A stretch of DNA of 64,000 nt from Hypomesus transpacificus. Lineage: Eukaryota > Chordata > Actinopteri > Osmeriformes > Osmeridae. The notes under the pieces are model-generated. The model was not told the origin of the DNA and did no database searches. It was given only the letters and a program-made list of their open reading frames with translations. Below, piece by piece: positions 10,500 through 20,360 of this stretch. Both the position numbers and the translations under genes were made by a program. Position 1 is the first letter of the stretch, and the number at the start of each line of letters is the position of its first letter. The stretch covers positions 17,837,462 through 17,901,461 of the forward strand of contig NC_061082.1 in the NCBI RefSeq assembly GCF_021917145.1, given 5' to 3'.

Positions 10500-10975
10500 C
10501 TTAAAATCCTTAATTGTCTTTCCTGATTAAAGAGATGAAGATGACATTTTATGGAGAGAGGACTTCATTGATGCAGTTGCCAGCAATGTCAATGATGTTA
10601 CAAGTCTCAGACTTTCTATGACTCTTTCTGTATTTTTTCTTATAACAGACTCATATCAGTGTGAAAACGGTGTTTGGTGAAGAAACAGGGGCCTGTTATA
10701 ATGGTGCCTCGTGAACCTACATATTCAAACTGTGACAGAAAATACTGGCCCTGTGCTTATCAGAATGCCAGGTGTTCTGTCAATTTACCCTATCTTGTCA
10801 GACGTTCCTACCGTAGGACTAAACTAACTGTCACCCTGACCTTGGTGTGCGCATGTGCCATAAGCCCTGGTAGGACAATCTGACAGGTGGGTTCAACTGT
10901 CAGGACACCTGCACCCTGCTACAGACTCACACACTCTACCTTCTGCAAGCCTCCATGCTGACACCTATCTGAACA
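10500..10975 (+). repeat. Array spacer block, copy 1
   Basis: Conserved intergenic block: GTGTGAAAACGGTGTTTGGTG, CTGTGCTTATCAGAATGCCA, TGACCTTGGTGTGGGCATGT, CTGGTAGGACAATCTGACAG and CTTCTGCAAGCCTCCATGCT. It recurs near 13440, 27430, 40900, 45285, 47690 and 51240 and in pieces elsewhere. A 69-codon open frame inside it is not preserved among copies, so I do not call it coding. It contains an inverted repeat (see the copy at 45285). Confidence 0.8.
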
Positions 10976-11170
10976 ACTTTTACAATTAGTTTAAAGATTT
11001 TAACAGATTTACAAAACAGGTCAAATTTCACATTTCCCCGCTATGAATACTGAAACTTGACACAAATAGTCCAAAACATACTATATTTGTATACACTAAG
11101 TAACAAACAGTAGTGGATAATGAAATGCAGCATGAAAATTCTGCATTAGGAATACATTTCTTCGATCTTC

Positions 11171-11374
11171 TTAGAGAGTTCTAAAGGTTTACAGTATGAC
11201 CACATCTAGCAACACCCCTCCTCCCTTCACTCCTTTCTAATCCAAACAGTGTCAAGGGCCTGAGTCCCTGTCCACCCACATGGTATGAGGTTATGTGCTA
11301 AAGGACATAAAATACTGCTACATGTAGGGTGCCTTTAGGGTTAGGATCACATCGATGGTGTGTCCCAGCACCAG
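11171..11374 (+). promoter_or_regulatory. Receptor promoter and noncoding exon 1
   Basis: Array cassette: GTTCTAAAGGTTTACAGTATG, ACACCCCTCCTCCCTTCACT, TTTCTAATCCAAACAG, a TATA box ACATAAAATACTGC (about 11305) and exon 1 ending CCCAGCACCAG|GTAACG, donor GT at 11375. CTAATCC fits an Otx/Pitx-type homeodomain site; that is inference. An exon-1 ATG at 11355 opens a mini-ORF that, after splicing, reads out of frame over the receptor start for about 25 codons before a TGA. Confidence 0.75.
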
Positions 11375-11548
11375 GTAACGTACACATATTCGTTTGTACT
11401 TTCTTTTTCTCTCTTGAACCATTGTAGATATTACAAAGTTACAATGTATGCCTTTATGCATATACATATTGTGATATGAGTTGCTATATTAAGGTCAGTC
11501 TACATTTAAGATGGTTGACTTTTTTAATCCTTTGATTTCTTCTCAGAA

Positions 11549-12490
11549 ATGACCTTCATCGACAATGCATCAACAGTGATATGGTTTACTCTTTCTGGGT
11601 TTGATGAGATGATGGAACACAGAGCCACATTCTTTTCTCTTAGTTTACTGTGTTACTGTGCGATTATACTAGTAAATGTTGCTCTCATTTTGACGATAGT
11701 CCTGGATGAAAACCTCCATGAGCCCATGTACATCTTCCTGTGTAACTTGTGCATCAGTGGTTTTTTTGGCACAACAGGATTCTACCCCAAGTTCCTCCTA
11801 GATCTACTGTGTCATCTGCAGGTTATCTCTTATGCAGGATGTATCATTCAGTCTTTTGTCATTTATTCTTCTGCCTGTGGAGACTTTGTAATCCTAGCAG
11901 TGATGGCATATGACAGGTACGTGGCAATCTGTAGACCACTGGTTTATCACTCTGTTATGACCAGGCAGAGGGTCACTTGGTTAGTTTCTTATCCTTGGCT
12001 CTCTACATTCTGTGTTAATTCTGTTATCACTCTTTTAACAAGTAAACTGAGGTTATGTGGATCACATATAGATAAGCTTTACTGTGCAAACTGGTCTATT
12101 GTTAAACTATCTTGCACTTCAACCACACCAAACACCATATCAGGTTATATTGGCATTCTGTTCTATACTGGGCATATAACATTCATTGTGTGTTCCTATG
12201 TATATCTTATCAGATCATGTCTGAAGTCTATTGAGGACAGGGGGAAGTTTATGCAGACCTGCATGCCACATTTGTTGTCATTAATTAATGTAGCAGGTGC
12301 TCTGTTGTTTGAGGTTTTCTACAGTAGATATGGTTCAACGGATGTGTCACAAAACTTTCAGAATTTTATGGCTGTACAATTTTTAGTTATTCCTCCAATT
12401 CTAAACCCGCTTATTTATGGTCTTAAACTGAAGCAGATTAGAAATCGAGTTTTCTGCACGAGTAAAAGAAAGAACAAGTCTCTAAAGTAA
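11549..12490 (+). CDS. Fish odorant receptor, intact
   Basis: 313 residues, starting MTFIDNASTVIWF. The ATG lies two bases after the acceptor TTCTTCTCAG at 11546; here the junction reads AA-ATG instead of the usual AT-ATG. Transmembrane segments fall at about 28-53, 60-83, 95-118, 141-163, 196-221, 237-259 and 270-291. LHEPMYIFL, MAYDRYVAIC, FMQTCMPHL and PPILNPLIYG are all present. Differences from its neighbours cluster in TM4 and TM5 (STFCVNSVITLLTSK, TPNTISGYIGILFYTGH), the part that usually shapes the odorant pocket. The tail ends CTSKRKNKSLK. The intron is 172 bp. Confidence 0.95.
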   Translation: MTFIDNASTVIWFTLSGFDEMMEHRATFFSLSLLCYCAIILVNVALILTIVLDENLHEPMYIFLCNLCISGFFGTTGFYPKFLLDLLCHLQVISYAGCIIQSFVIYSSACGDFVILAVMAYDRYVAICRPLVYHSVMTRQRVTWLVSYPWLSTFCVNSVITLLTSKLRLCGSHIDKLYCANWSIVKLSCTSTTPNTISGYIGILFYTGHITFIVCSYVYLIRSCLKSIEDRGKFMQTCMPHLLSLINVAGALLFEVFYSRYGSTDVSQNFQNFMAVQFLVIPPILNPLIYGLKLKQIRNRVFCTSKRKNKSLK

Positions 12491-12599
12491 AGACAACAAT
12501 TATAGGTTTGGGGGAAATTGTGATTGAAATACCTCTGTATACTTTTGATATCTAACCACTTTGTTAGAAAATTATTACCTGTTAAGGCTTGCAGTTCCG

Positions 12600-12715
12600 A
12601 CCAATGATGGCCATACTGCCATACTGTACTCTATTGTATGCACCTCCCTGCCAAAGCAAATTCCTTGTCTGTGTAAACATTCATGGCGAATAAACCCATT
12701 TCTGATTCTGATAAC
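12600..12715 (+). repeat. Retroelement 3' tail fragment
   Basis: CAAATTCCTTGTCTGTGTAA, then GCGAATAAACCCATTTCTGATTCTGA, resembles the 3' end of fish non-LTR elements of the Rex1/CR1 kind, which finish in short TTCTGA repeats. The tail merges into the array spacer at CTGATAACAGTG, so only about 100 bp remain. Confidence 0.45.
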
Positions 12716-12943
12716 AGTGTGAAAACGGTGTTTGGTGAAGAAACAGGGGCCTGTTATAATGGTGCCTCGTGGACCTACATATCCAAACTGTGATAAAAAA
12801 TTCTGATTCCAAACGGTGTCAAGGGCCTGGATTCCCTGTCCATCCACATGGTATGAGGTAATCGTGCTAGAGGGCATACAATACTGCTACATGTAGGGTG
12901 CCTTTAGGGTTAGGATCTCATCGATGGTGTGTCCCAGCACCAG
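12716..12943 (+). promoter_or_regulatory. Truncated spacer fused to a promoter cassette
   Basis: A spacer fragment (12716-12805) is fused by deletion directly to the promoter at TCCAAACGGTGTCAAGGGCC. The TATA box is weakened to GGCATACAATACTGC (about 12874). Exon 1 ends CCCAGCACCAG|GTAACA, donor GT at 12944, with the mini-ORF ATG at 12924 terminating at TAA ten codons later after splicing. It belongs to the truncated receptor at 13103. Confidence 0.7.
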
Positions 12944-13102
12944 GTAACATACATGTTTGTGTTGTATTGATTGCTATTACAATGTTACACTGTATGTCTC
13001 TTTGCAGACACGTTACATATTGTGCATCCTTAACATATTAGTATTTATACTATAGTCAGCCTATATGGTTGACGGTTTTAATCCTTCGATTTATACATAG
13101 AT

Positions 13103-13440
13103 ATGACCTTTAAAGACAATGCATCAACAGTGACATGGTTTACTCTTTCTGGGTTTGATGAGATGATGGAACACAGAGCCACATTTTTCTCTCTTCCTTT
13201 ACTGTGTTACTGTGTGATTTTACTAGTAAATGTTGCTCTCTTTTTGACGATAGTCCTGGATGAAAACCTCCATGAGCCCATGTACATCTTCCCGTGTAAT
13301 TTGTGCATCAGTGGCCTGTTTTTTACTGCAGGATTTTACCCCAAGTTCCTTCTAGATCTACTGTTTCATCCGCAGGTTATCTCTGCTGGATGTTTAATCC
13401 AAACTTTTGTCATTAATTCTTCTGCCTGTGGAGAGTGTCT
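13103..13440 (+). pseudogene. Odorant receptor pseudogene, cut off in TM3
   Basis: Open from MTFKDNASTV through TM1, TM2 and into TM3 (INSSACGE), then joined at about 13435 to the array spacer (GTCTTTGGTGAAGAAACAGG), giving a stop two codons later. A codon is missing near 13385 (VISAGC instead of VISYAGC). Everything from the DRY motif to TM7 is deleted. The junction lies in TGTxTTTGGTG-like sequence, so short-homology deletion is likely. The remaining 114-residue frame cannot be a receptor. Confidence 0.9.
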
Positions 13441-13745
13441 TTGGTGAAGAAACAGGGCCCTGTACAAACGGCACCTCGTGGATCTACATATCCAAACTGT
13501 AATAGAAAATACTTGCCTTGTGCTTATCAGAATGCAGGTGTTCTGCCGTTTTACCCTACCTTGTCAGACTTTCCTACCGTAGCGCTAAACTAACTGTCAC
13601 CCTGACCTTGGTGTGGGCATGTGCCATAAACCCTGGTAGGACAATCTGACAGGTGGGTTCAAATGTCAGGACACCTGCACCCTGCTACAGACTCACACAC
13701 TCTACCTTCTGCAAGCCTCCATGCTGACACCTATCTGAACTATGA
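13437..13745 (+). repeat. Array spacer block, copy 2
   Basis: Same order of motifs as the copy at 10500: GAAACAGGGCCCTGT, TGACCTTGGTGTGGGCATGT, CTGGTAGGACAATCTGACAG and CTTCTGCAAGCCTCCATGCT. It begins exactly where the truncated receptor ends. Confidence 0.8.
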
Positions 13746-14400
13746 AGCAAGTAATCTAAAGTATAATTGTAGACAACAAGTATAAAGCTGTATAAAAAGT
13801 GAATGGAATTGAATGTGAGAAAGAAAACACAAGAAGGTATGTGTTGATGTAGTGTGTATAAAACATACTCATGAAAGTGACAGTAGTAGTGTAAAACCAT
13901 CTCTATGGAGAATAGAAAGATGGTTATTGTTGTGATGGTTTCAATCCGTGGCCATGGAAATGCAGAGTCAATTGAAAAGGGTCGACTCTGAGTTTATTGA
14001 TGCGAGTTTTGATGATTACACCATAGAAGGCTCACAGTTGGTGGTCGAAGGAATGACATGGCTTGGTTACAGGGTGATTTAAATACCCTGGAATGAAAAA
14101 AAACAAGAGAAGTGTCTGTATATATATATACAGATAAATAAATAAATAGAGTACATCAAGTAACCTCTTGACTCCAAGAGAGAAGTCTTAATACACACAA
14201 AAACTCATCCTTTTTGATAAATAGATAAATCTGGGATTGGCCATGACCTCTGCTCTTAAGGGGGGTCTGTGTAAGGTGAACAGCACCAGCTGCTGTTTTC
14301 ATATACCTGACAACTCCTTATATCTAGAAAAATAACTTGGTAATATAGAGAAGCTTACACATTAAATTCAAGCATATACATTTCTTTTAACTTCTCATTA
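13746..14400 (+). repeat. Array linker with TA microsatellite
   Basis: Sequence shared with 16380-16720, 48110-48700, 31130-31345 and 51520-51855: GGTTATTGTTGTGATG, GGCCATGGAAATGCAGAG, a (TA)n run near 14118, then AGTCTTAATACACACAAAAAC and GTAAGGTGAACAGCACCA. It is part of the duplicated unit; no coding sequence. Confidence 0.65.
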
Positions 14401-14601
14401 GAGTTCTAAAGGTTTACAGTATGAGCACATTTAGCCACACCCCTCCGCCCTTCACCCGTTTCAAATCCAAACGGTGTCAAGGGCCTGAATTCCCTGTCCA
14501 TCCACATGGTATGAGTTAATCGTGTTCGAAGGCATAAAATGCCACTATGTGTTTTGTGCCTTTTGGGTTAGGATCTCATCAATAGTCTCTCCCAACACCA
14601 G
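14401..14601 (+). promoter_or_regulatory. Receptor promoter and exon 1 without upstream ATG
   Basis: Cassette with GAGTTCTAAAGGTTTACAGT, CAAATCCAAACGGTGTCAAG, TATA box GGCATAAAATGCC (about 14531) and exon 1 ending CCCAACACCAG|GTAATG, donor GT at 14602. The exon-1 ATG found in other copies is changed to ATA (CATCAATAGTCTC), so this gene lacks the overlapping mini-ORF. Confidence 0.72.
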
Positions 14602-14779
14602 GTAATGTACATGTTTGTACATATTTGTTCTCTATTTTACTCTCATGTACCATTGTAGATATTGCAAAGTTGCGCTGTATGCCTTTATGCATAAACAAAT
14701 TTTGATACAAGTTGCTTTATTCAGGTCAGTCTACATTTAAGATGATTGACTTTTTAAATCCTTTGATTTCTTCACAGAT

Positions 14780-15730
14780 ATGACCTTTAGTGACAATGCA
14801 TCAACAGTGACATGGTTTACTCTTTCTGGGTTTGATAAGATGATGGAACACAGAGCCACGTTCTTCTCTCTAACTTTACTGTGTTACTGTGTGATTATAC
14901 TAGTAAATTTTGCCCTCATTTTGACGATAGTCCTGGATAAAAACCTCCATCAGCCCATGTACATCTTCCTGTGTAACTTGTGCATCAGTGGCCTGTTTGG
15001 GACTGCAGGATTTTATCCTAAATTCCTTTTTGATTTACTGTGTCATCTGCAGGTTATCTCTCATGCAGGATGTATTATCCAAACTTTTGTTATTTATTCT
15101 TCTTCCTGTGCAGATGTTGTTATTCTAGCAGTGATGGCTTATGACAGGTATGTGGCAATCTGTACACCACTGGAGTATCACTCTGTTATGACTAAACAGA
15201 GGATCACTGTGTTAGTCTATTATCCCTGGCTCTCTGTTTTCTTTATATTGACTGTTTCTGCTATATTAACAAGCAAACTGAGGTTATGTGGATCACTCAT
15301 AGAGAAGCTCTACTGTGCAAACTGGTCTATTGTTAAACTTTCCTGCTCTTCAATTACAGCAAATAATATAATAGGGTATATTGCTATTCTTTTCTATGTT
15401 GCACATATAATATTAATTTTTTGTTCATATGCATATCTTATCAGTTCATGTTTGAAGTCAATTGAAAAGAGGGGAAAGTTTATGCAGACCTGCATGCCTC
15501 ATTTACTGTCCTTAATTAATGTAGCAGTTGCTCTGCTGTTTGATGTTTTGTACAGTAGATATGGTTCTGCGGACACATCACAAAACTTTCAGAATTTCAT
15601 GGCGGTACAATTTTTAGTTATTCCTCCAATTCTAAACCCGCTTGTTTATGGTCTGAAACTGAAGCAGATTAGAAACCAAATTTTGAGTTTCTGTATGAAA
15701 AGCACAAGAAAGAAAAAGTCTTTAATGTAA
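14780..15730 (+). CDS. Fish odorant receptor, intact
   Basis: 316 residues from the ATG two bases after the acceptor TTCTTCACAG (14777); the intron is 176 bp. The N-terminus is MTFSDNASTVTWF. It carries private changes in the intracellular loop 1 region (VLDKNLHQPMYIFL instead of VLDENLHEPMYIFL) and in TM3 (VISHAGCIIQTF). From 15092 to 15296 it is base-for-base identical to the gene at 935, including the otherwise rare CTPLEY after the DRY motif, while both flanks differ, which points to gene conversion. TM7 reads PPILNPLVYGLK and the tail ends STRKKKSLM. Another private residue is serine for arginine after TM5 (LISSCLKSI). Confidence 0.94.
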   Translation: MTFSDNASTVTWFTLSGFDKMMEHRATFFSLTLLCYCVIILVNFALILTIVLDKNLHQPMYIFLCNLCISGLFGTAGFYPKFLFDLLCHLQVISHAGCIIQTFVIYSSSCADVVILAVMAYDRYVAICTPLEYHSVMTKQRITVLVYYPWLSVFFILTVSAILTSKLRLCGSLIEKLYCANWSIVKLSCSSITANNIIGYIAILFYVAHIILIFCSYAYLISSCLKSIEKRGKFMQTCMPHLLSLINVAVALLFDVLYSRYGSADTSQNFQNFMAVQFLVIPPILNPLVYGLKLKQIRNQILSFCMKSTRKKKSLM

Positions 15731-16083
15731 AGAGAACCATAGTAGGTTGGGGGTAGAATATTACTTGTAGTTCCACAGTAAAAAGTTGCTGTCTACAACC
15801 CTCGTATAAAAGCAGTACCTGTTTAATACTCTCAGTTCTGACCAATTATTGAATTGAATTCATTGAGTAACCTTACAATACTATTTAGTATAAGCAGCTG
15901 CACTGATTTTTTAAATTACAATCAAGGCCTTGCAAGAGTGTGAGTACTGTTAGACCAGGATGTGTTTGAATGATGTCACTTACAGTCCTGCAGTGTGTTT
16001 CTTGAATAAAGAGTTGAGGACAATGTCATATGGAGGAGGACGTTAGTGAAACAGGTGCTAAAAATGTCAATGACGTCTTAGAC

Positions 16084-16086
16084 TCT

Positions 16087-16126
<40 letters not shown>

Positions 16127-16159
16127 CTCTCTCTCTCTCTCTCTCTCTCTCGCTCTCTC
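16084..16159. repeat. CT microsatellite
   Basis: About 76 bp of nearly pure CT, with GTT and CGC interruptions. It sits just after CAATGACGTCTTAGAC, the same place as the CT tracts at 40767 and 47542, so it was copied with the array unit. Confidence 0.95.
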
Positions 16160-16734
16160 ATACAAATGACTGACTTTTGCTTATCAGAAAGTTTGGTGTT
16201 CTGTCGATTCATCCTACCATGTCAGAATTTCCTACCGAACACTTTACCTCCTGCAAGCCTCCATACTGACACCTACCTGAACTGCTCTGTCTATGAGTTC
16301 ACTAATCAGATTTAACATACAAAAAAGCTAAATTCCAGAGTCGCCTTTATGACAATTGAAATTTGAAGCCATTAGTCAAAAACATAGATGTATAAAATAA
16401 GTATGAAACTGTATAAGGAGAGAATGGAATTGCATATGAAAATGTTAAAGAAAACACAGGAAGTAATGTGGTGATGTAATGTGTATAGATCATAATCATG
16501 ATCGTGACAGTAGTAGTGCAAAACAATCCCTATGGAGAATAGAGAGATGGTTATTGTTGTGATGATTTCAATCGGTGGCCAAGGAAATGCAGAGACAATT
16601 GAAAAGGTTTGACTGAGTTTATTGATGCAAGCTTGGGTCATTAAGCCATCAAAATGTCTTACTTGATAGTCAACTGAATGACATGGGTTGGTTGCAGGGT
16701 GACTTCAATACTGAATAATAAGTACAAGACTAGA
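16160..16734 (+). repeat. Partial spacer block and linker
   Basis: A shortened spacer block (CTTATCAGAAAGTTTGGTGT, CCTGCAAGCCTCCATACTGA), then the linker GGTTATTGTTGTGATGATTT and GGCCAAGGAAATGCAGAG. The hairpin part of the block is deleted in this copy. Confidence 0.65.
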
Positions 16735-17060
16735 GAGGGTACAATTTCTGGGGAAATTGTAGGGTGTGCTTACTTGCGTCGGTTGCAGGTGGGTCCGTTT
16801 TCCCTTCTAGTGATATTTTCAAGCATTTAGCCTACTCATATTGCATGATTCATTAAGAACACCCTTTGAAACAAGGAACCCCCTTTGAAACAAGCTACTG
16901 TAACAACGTTGTCACTGGCAATATTTCAGATGGAATTGCGATTCAAATAGTACCGTCTGCTAACTGAAAATAAGTCCCCCAAAACGTAAATAAGTTCGAT
17001 ATTCATTAAGGGGTACATGGCTAATTCAAAAGCAGTTTGCTAGAGGCAAGCTAGCTGCTG
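16735..17060. repeat. Dispersed repeat, copy 2
   Basis: Second copy of the repeat at 6681: ACAATTTCTGGGGAAATTGT, then TGATATTTTCAAGCATTTAG, CATTAAGAACACCCTTTGAA and AGCAGTTTGCTAGAGGCAAG. It lacks the MITE that interrupts copy 1. No coding potential. Confidence 0.5.
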
Positions 17061-17122
17061 TTGCTATCCACACTTCACTGATTGTTTGAAAGCGCCGGAA
17101 ATGAGAATGTTTCTTTTGCAAG

Positions 17123-17264
17123 GGATAATGTATAGAACGCCGGTCATTATCGGGAAAATAAGCCCCGACAGGGCGAACAGCACCTCGACGAGAAGCGGAG
17201 GGGTTTTGTTTCGCCCTGAAGGGGCTTATTTTCCCAATAATGACCGGCGTTCTATGCATTATCC
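17123..17264. repeat. Long foldback hairpin 1
   Basis: Two 44-bp arms, 17123-17166 and 17221-17264, are reverse complements with two mismatches. They carry GAACGCCGGTCATTAT and the inner end AATAAGCCCC. The 54-bp centre contains GACGAGAAGCGGAGG and a second short stem, AGGGCGAA with TTCGCCCT. It is probably a foldback-type MITE. Confidence 0.8.
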
Positions 17265-18823
17265 TGCTTATTACACGGCTACTTGCCAATAAAAATAACT
17301 TAACACAGTTTGTCTTTTTACAATGTATTTGTTACCATTCGTATTGTTGATCAGCATAGAAATTGTTCGCCATCCGAGGCAAAAAGGCCACCTCCCTTGA
17401 CAGCGGTCAAATGTGCATAGCAACGGTCAAATATGAGAAAATTGTTCACCGCAGATCGTTGGGATGCACCATTCAAGTAAATGGAGCATTCTGCAGCATT
17501 AAAGAACAGCCATAGACATAATAAAGCCATAGCTGTGGCAATGTGTGGCATTGAAGACAGTACTGTAGCCATGGGCGTCAGCAGCATTTTGAGAGTGGGG
17601 GGGACACATTATGCGGGGGGTCTGGGGGTTGTTCACCTAGAATTTTTTTAAAGATGTAGATGCAATTTCCTGCATTCTGGTGCATTTACCACAGCAATTT
17701 ACCATAGTTGTAATACATATACTGAGGGGCTGGCCAAATATTTTGAAAACTAAACTTCCCAATAAGCAATGGGACATCTTCAACTACCTGTCACCTTTCA
17801 GCACTCACCTCAGCAATAGAGCCGTCTCCACTGCCCCTGCATGCTGCCCCTGCCTCTGGCTCACTCTCAATCTCTACCACCTATATCAGGAGACATGGAG
17901 ATGCATTGAGCATTCTTTCATATTGATAATAATAAGCTTAATGTAGATTTTTCATATGACGATTTCTGAGATGTAAATCATGTTATCAGCATATAAAATT
18001 CAGAATTGGTATAGGTTTAGTAGCCTAATAATTATGTAGGCTACATTAAAAAAAGCATCTCCCTAAAGCATGACTGGACAGTTCAGAAATGATCAAATTT
18101 GTGTTCAAACCTGTAGTCTTTTCCACAGATCACATCCTTAGGATGTAAGCTTTCAGAAAATACATGGTTTAGGTGGTTGAATCAGTTTCCCTAAATGGCA
18201 CAGCCCAAAAAAGTATCAGCCATCTTGCCTACTCCATGTACCACTACCGAATTTATTATGCATGGGCAGCATACTAATATGGAGAGATGAACGTGTCTCT
18301 TGTCTCATTAGATAACATCCTACAGGGTATAAGCTTTCAGAGGATATATGGTTTTAATGGTTGAATCAGTTTTGCCTTCATGTTACAGACTAACATGTAA
18401 CAATAAAATTCTGCGAATTGCCAAAATTACAAGTTGAGCAACCTTATTTAAATAGGAAGACAATGTTAGACAAACTAGACAAACTAGCATGTTAGCTAAG
18501 GTTAACTCCAGATTAGCTCACGGTTGTTGTGGCAATAAAAAAAACACCAGCAATTTATTTTGTAGCTACTTGGAAAAAACATCTTTGTCATCTCTTTCTG
18601 CCTGAAACAGACGCATAAATCTGAACACGGCCAAAAGCACAACATATTTCAGACCCAGATTAAGAAATCAACAAATACTGTTCCACTTGTAATGGGTAAA
18701 TAAAGTATGGTATAGCCTAGTGCTAGATGTAGGTAAAAAGCTTGTTTATCTAGCTAGCAATAATCATAATGTTTGCAGAAGGATCTTTGTGTTAAATTAT
18801 CATTATGGATGACGCTCTTATTT
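17265..18823. other. Unassigned non-coding stretch
   Basis: AT-rich, no credible long coding frame. The stretch near 17566-17720 (GGGCGTCAGCAGC, then a G-rich run GGGGGTCTGGGGG) looks like the edge of an unidentified mobile element, but I cannot find a matching second end. Confidence 0.4.
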
Positions 18824-18971
18824 AAGCAATAAGCCCCAAGAGGCCGTGGTTTACGCTGATTTTAGAACAGGTTAGGTGGAGTAGTTAGGCACGACGCGAA
18901 GCGGAGTGCCGAAAACCCCCTTACCTGTTCTAAAATCAGCGTAAACCACGGACTCGCGGGGCTTATTGCTT
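18824..18971. repeat. Long foldback hairpin 2
   Basis: Arms 18824-18872 and 18923-18971 pair over about 49 bp except for a small bulge (AAGAGG against ACTCGCG). Conserved pieces are AAGCAATAAGCCCC and GTTTACGCTGATTTTAGAAC. The centre holds CACGACGCGAAGCGGAGTGC. It shares AATAAGCCCC and the GAAGCGGAG loop motif with hairpin 1, so the two belong to related families. Confidence 0.8.
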
Positions 18972-19293
18972 TTCTAAAACTGTTACTACAATATTTGATA
19001 TGGTTTCATCAATAAAAACAATTAGAAACAAAATAGTTTAATAATAAACCGTCATTCTTCCGCTACTACAAGTATAGTTCCTATATAAATCGTTGCCACG
19101 CAACAGCCAGATCATCTTTGCCGTCTTTTTACATTTGAAATATTCGATGCGCAGTAATATGGAGTGTTAAAGAATGTTATGAGGACAATCTGTGAGGTTA
19201 TGCTGGATTTTACAACGGCATGGAACGCGATATAGCCAATCACAATCAAGGATGGGAACAACCAGTTTTAGAAATTACGGTAATAGCATTGGC

Positions 19294-19474
19294 TGTTGTG
19301 TTTGAGATCTGCGTGCATGACGCGTATGACGTATGTTGTTGAGTTCTCTTGAATGATGCACAGAGACGGTTGGACATAGCCGGTGCACAGAATAACGAAT
19401 AAATACTTACAAAACTGACGCACCGCTCATACTTCTACGCTAAATTATGCCAGTGCAACTCTGATAACTTAACA
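19294..19474 (+). mobile_element. Probable 5' LTR of a Copia element
   Basis: Starts TGTTGTGTTTGAG and ends CTTAACA, 181 bp, with AATAAA near 19398 and immediately followed by GGTTAAGGGCCCAGAG, a likely primer-binding site (19475-19490). Short LTRs are known for animal Copia elements. No 3' LTR is in the window, so the left boundary is inferred only from the TG and the length. Confidence 0.5.
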
Positions 19475-19551
19475 GGTTAAGGGCCCAGAGTTGAAGATAA
19501 GCGAGCGTGAATAAGTTTAACGCGACGTATAACGCGATATACTAACCTAGC

Positions 19552-20360
19552 TTGCAGAAGATGCTAGAAGAAATTGGCGGCATGGCTAACCGAGCAACAG
19601 GAGTTCCAGCATCCCAGCTTTTATTCGATGGGTCTGAGGATAAATTTGACCTTTGGGAAACGCGGTTCCTCGGATATTTACATATTCTGAAATTAAAGGA
19701 GACTGTCTTACGAGAACCAGGTGAAGCAAGTGATGAAGATAGTCGGAAGAATGCCGACTGCTATGCCGAGCTGGTAAGGCTAATAGACGATAAAAGCCTA
19801 TCGCTAATCAGACATGAGGCTGCTTATGATGGCAGGAAAGCCCTACGTATACTCAAAGAACATTATTCAGGGAAGAGCAAGCCACGGATTATAAACATGT
19901 ACACATCATTAACCAAACTGCGTATGGCAGACAGTGAGACTGTCACTGACTATTTGATAAGAGCAGAGAACATCATTACAGCATTAAGAGAGGCAGGAGA
20001 GACCATAAGTGATGGACTGATCGTAGCCATGACGCTAGGCGGACTACCAGACTCGTTTTAGCCGCTAGCCGTCCATGTGACACAAAATGAAGATAGTGTT
20101 ACATTTGCAGACTTCAAAAGAAGACTACGAGTTTATGAGGAATCAGAGAAAATGAAAAATGACAGAACCAACTACAGACAATGTGATGAAAACATACACA
20201 AGACAGGGCAGAGGCTATAGCAAGCCACATAATAACAGAAAAGAAGAAGATGCCAACATTACTTGCTACAAGTGTGGAATAAAGGGACACAGGGCGAGAA
20301 CATGTTACAGAAAAGTGTGGTGCAATTACTGTAGGAACAATACACATGCAGAGTCACTTT
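19552..20360 (+). pseudogene. Copia gag, broken
   Basis: N-terminal gag (FDGSEDKFDLWETRFLGYL, later ILKEHYSGKSKPRI and MYTSLTKLRM) reads from 19552 to a TAG at 20061. The same frame continues (FADFKRRLRVYEESEKMK) to about 20218. The nucleocapsid zinc knuckle CYKCGIKGHRARTC (CX2CX4HX4C) is in another frame at 20266-20307. A run of nine A then shifts the frame again near 20365. So there are at least one stop and two shifts: a dead element. Gag would form the particle that packages the element's RNA. Confidence 0.85.

Noticed and set aside
10674-10883. 69-codon frame in the spacer block, also at 27449
   Set aside because: Present in two near-identical copies but broken by stops or frameshifts in the copies at 13440, 40900, 45285 and 47690, so not under coding selection.
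17086-17292. Two overlapping frames with similar peptides on opposite strands
   Set aside because: The similarity (RTPVIIGKISP on both) is caused by the palindromic foldback hairpin.
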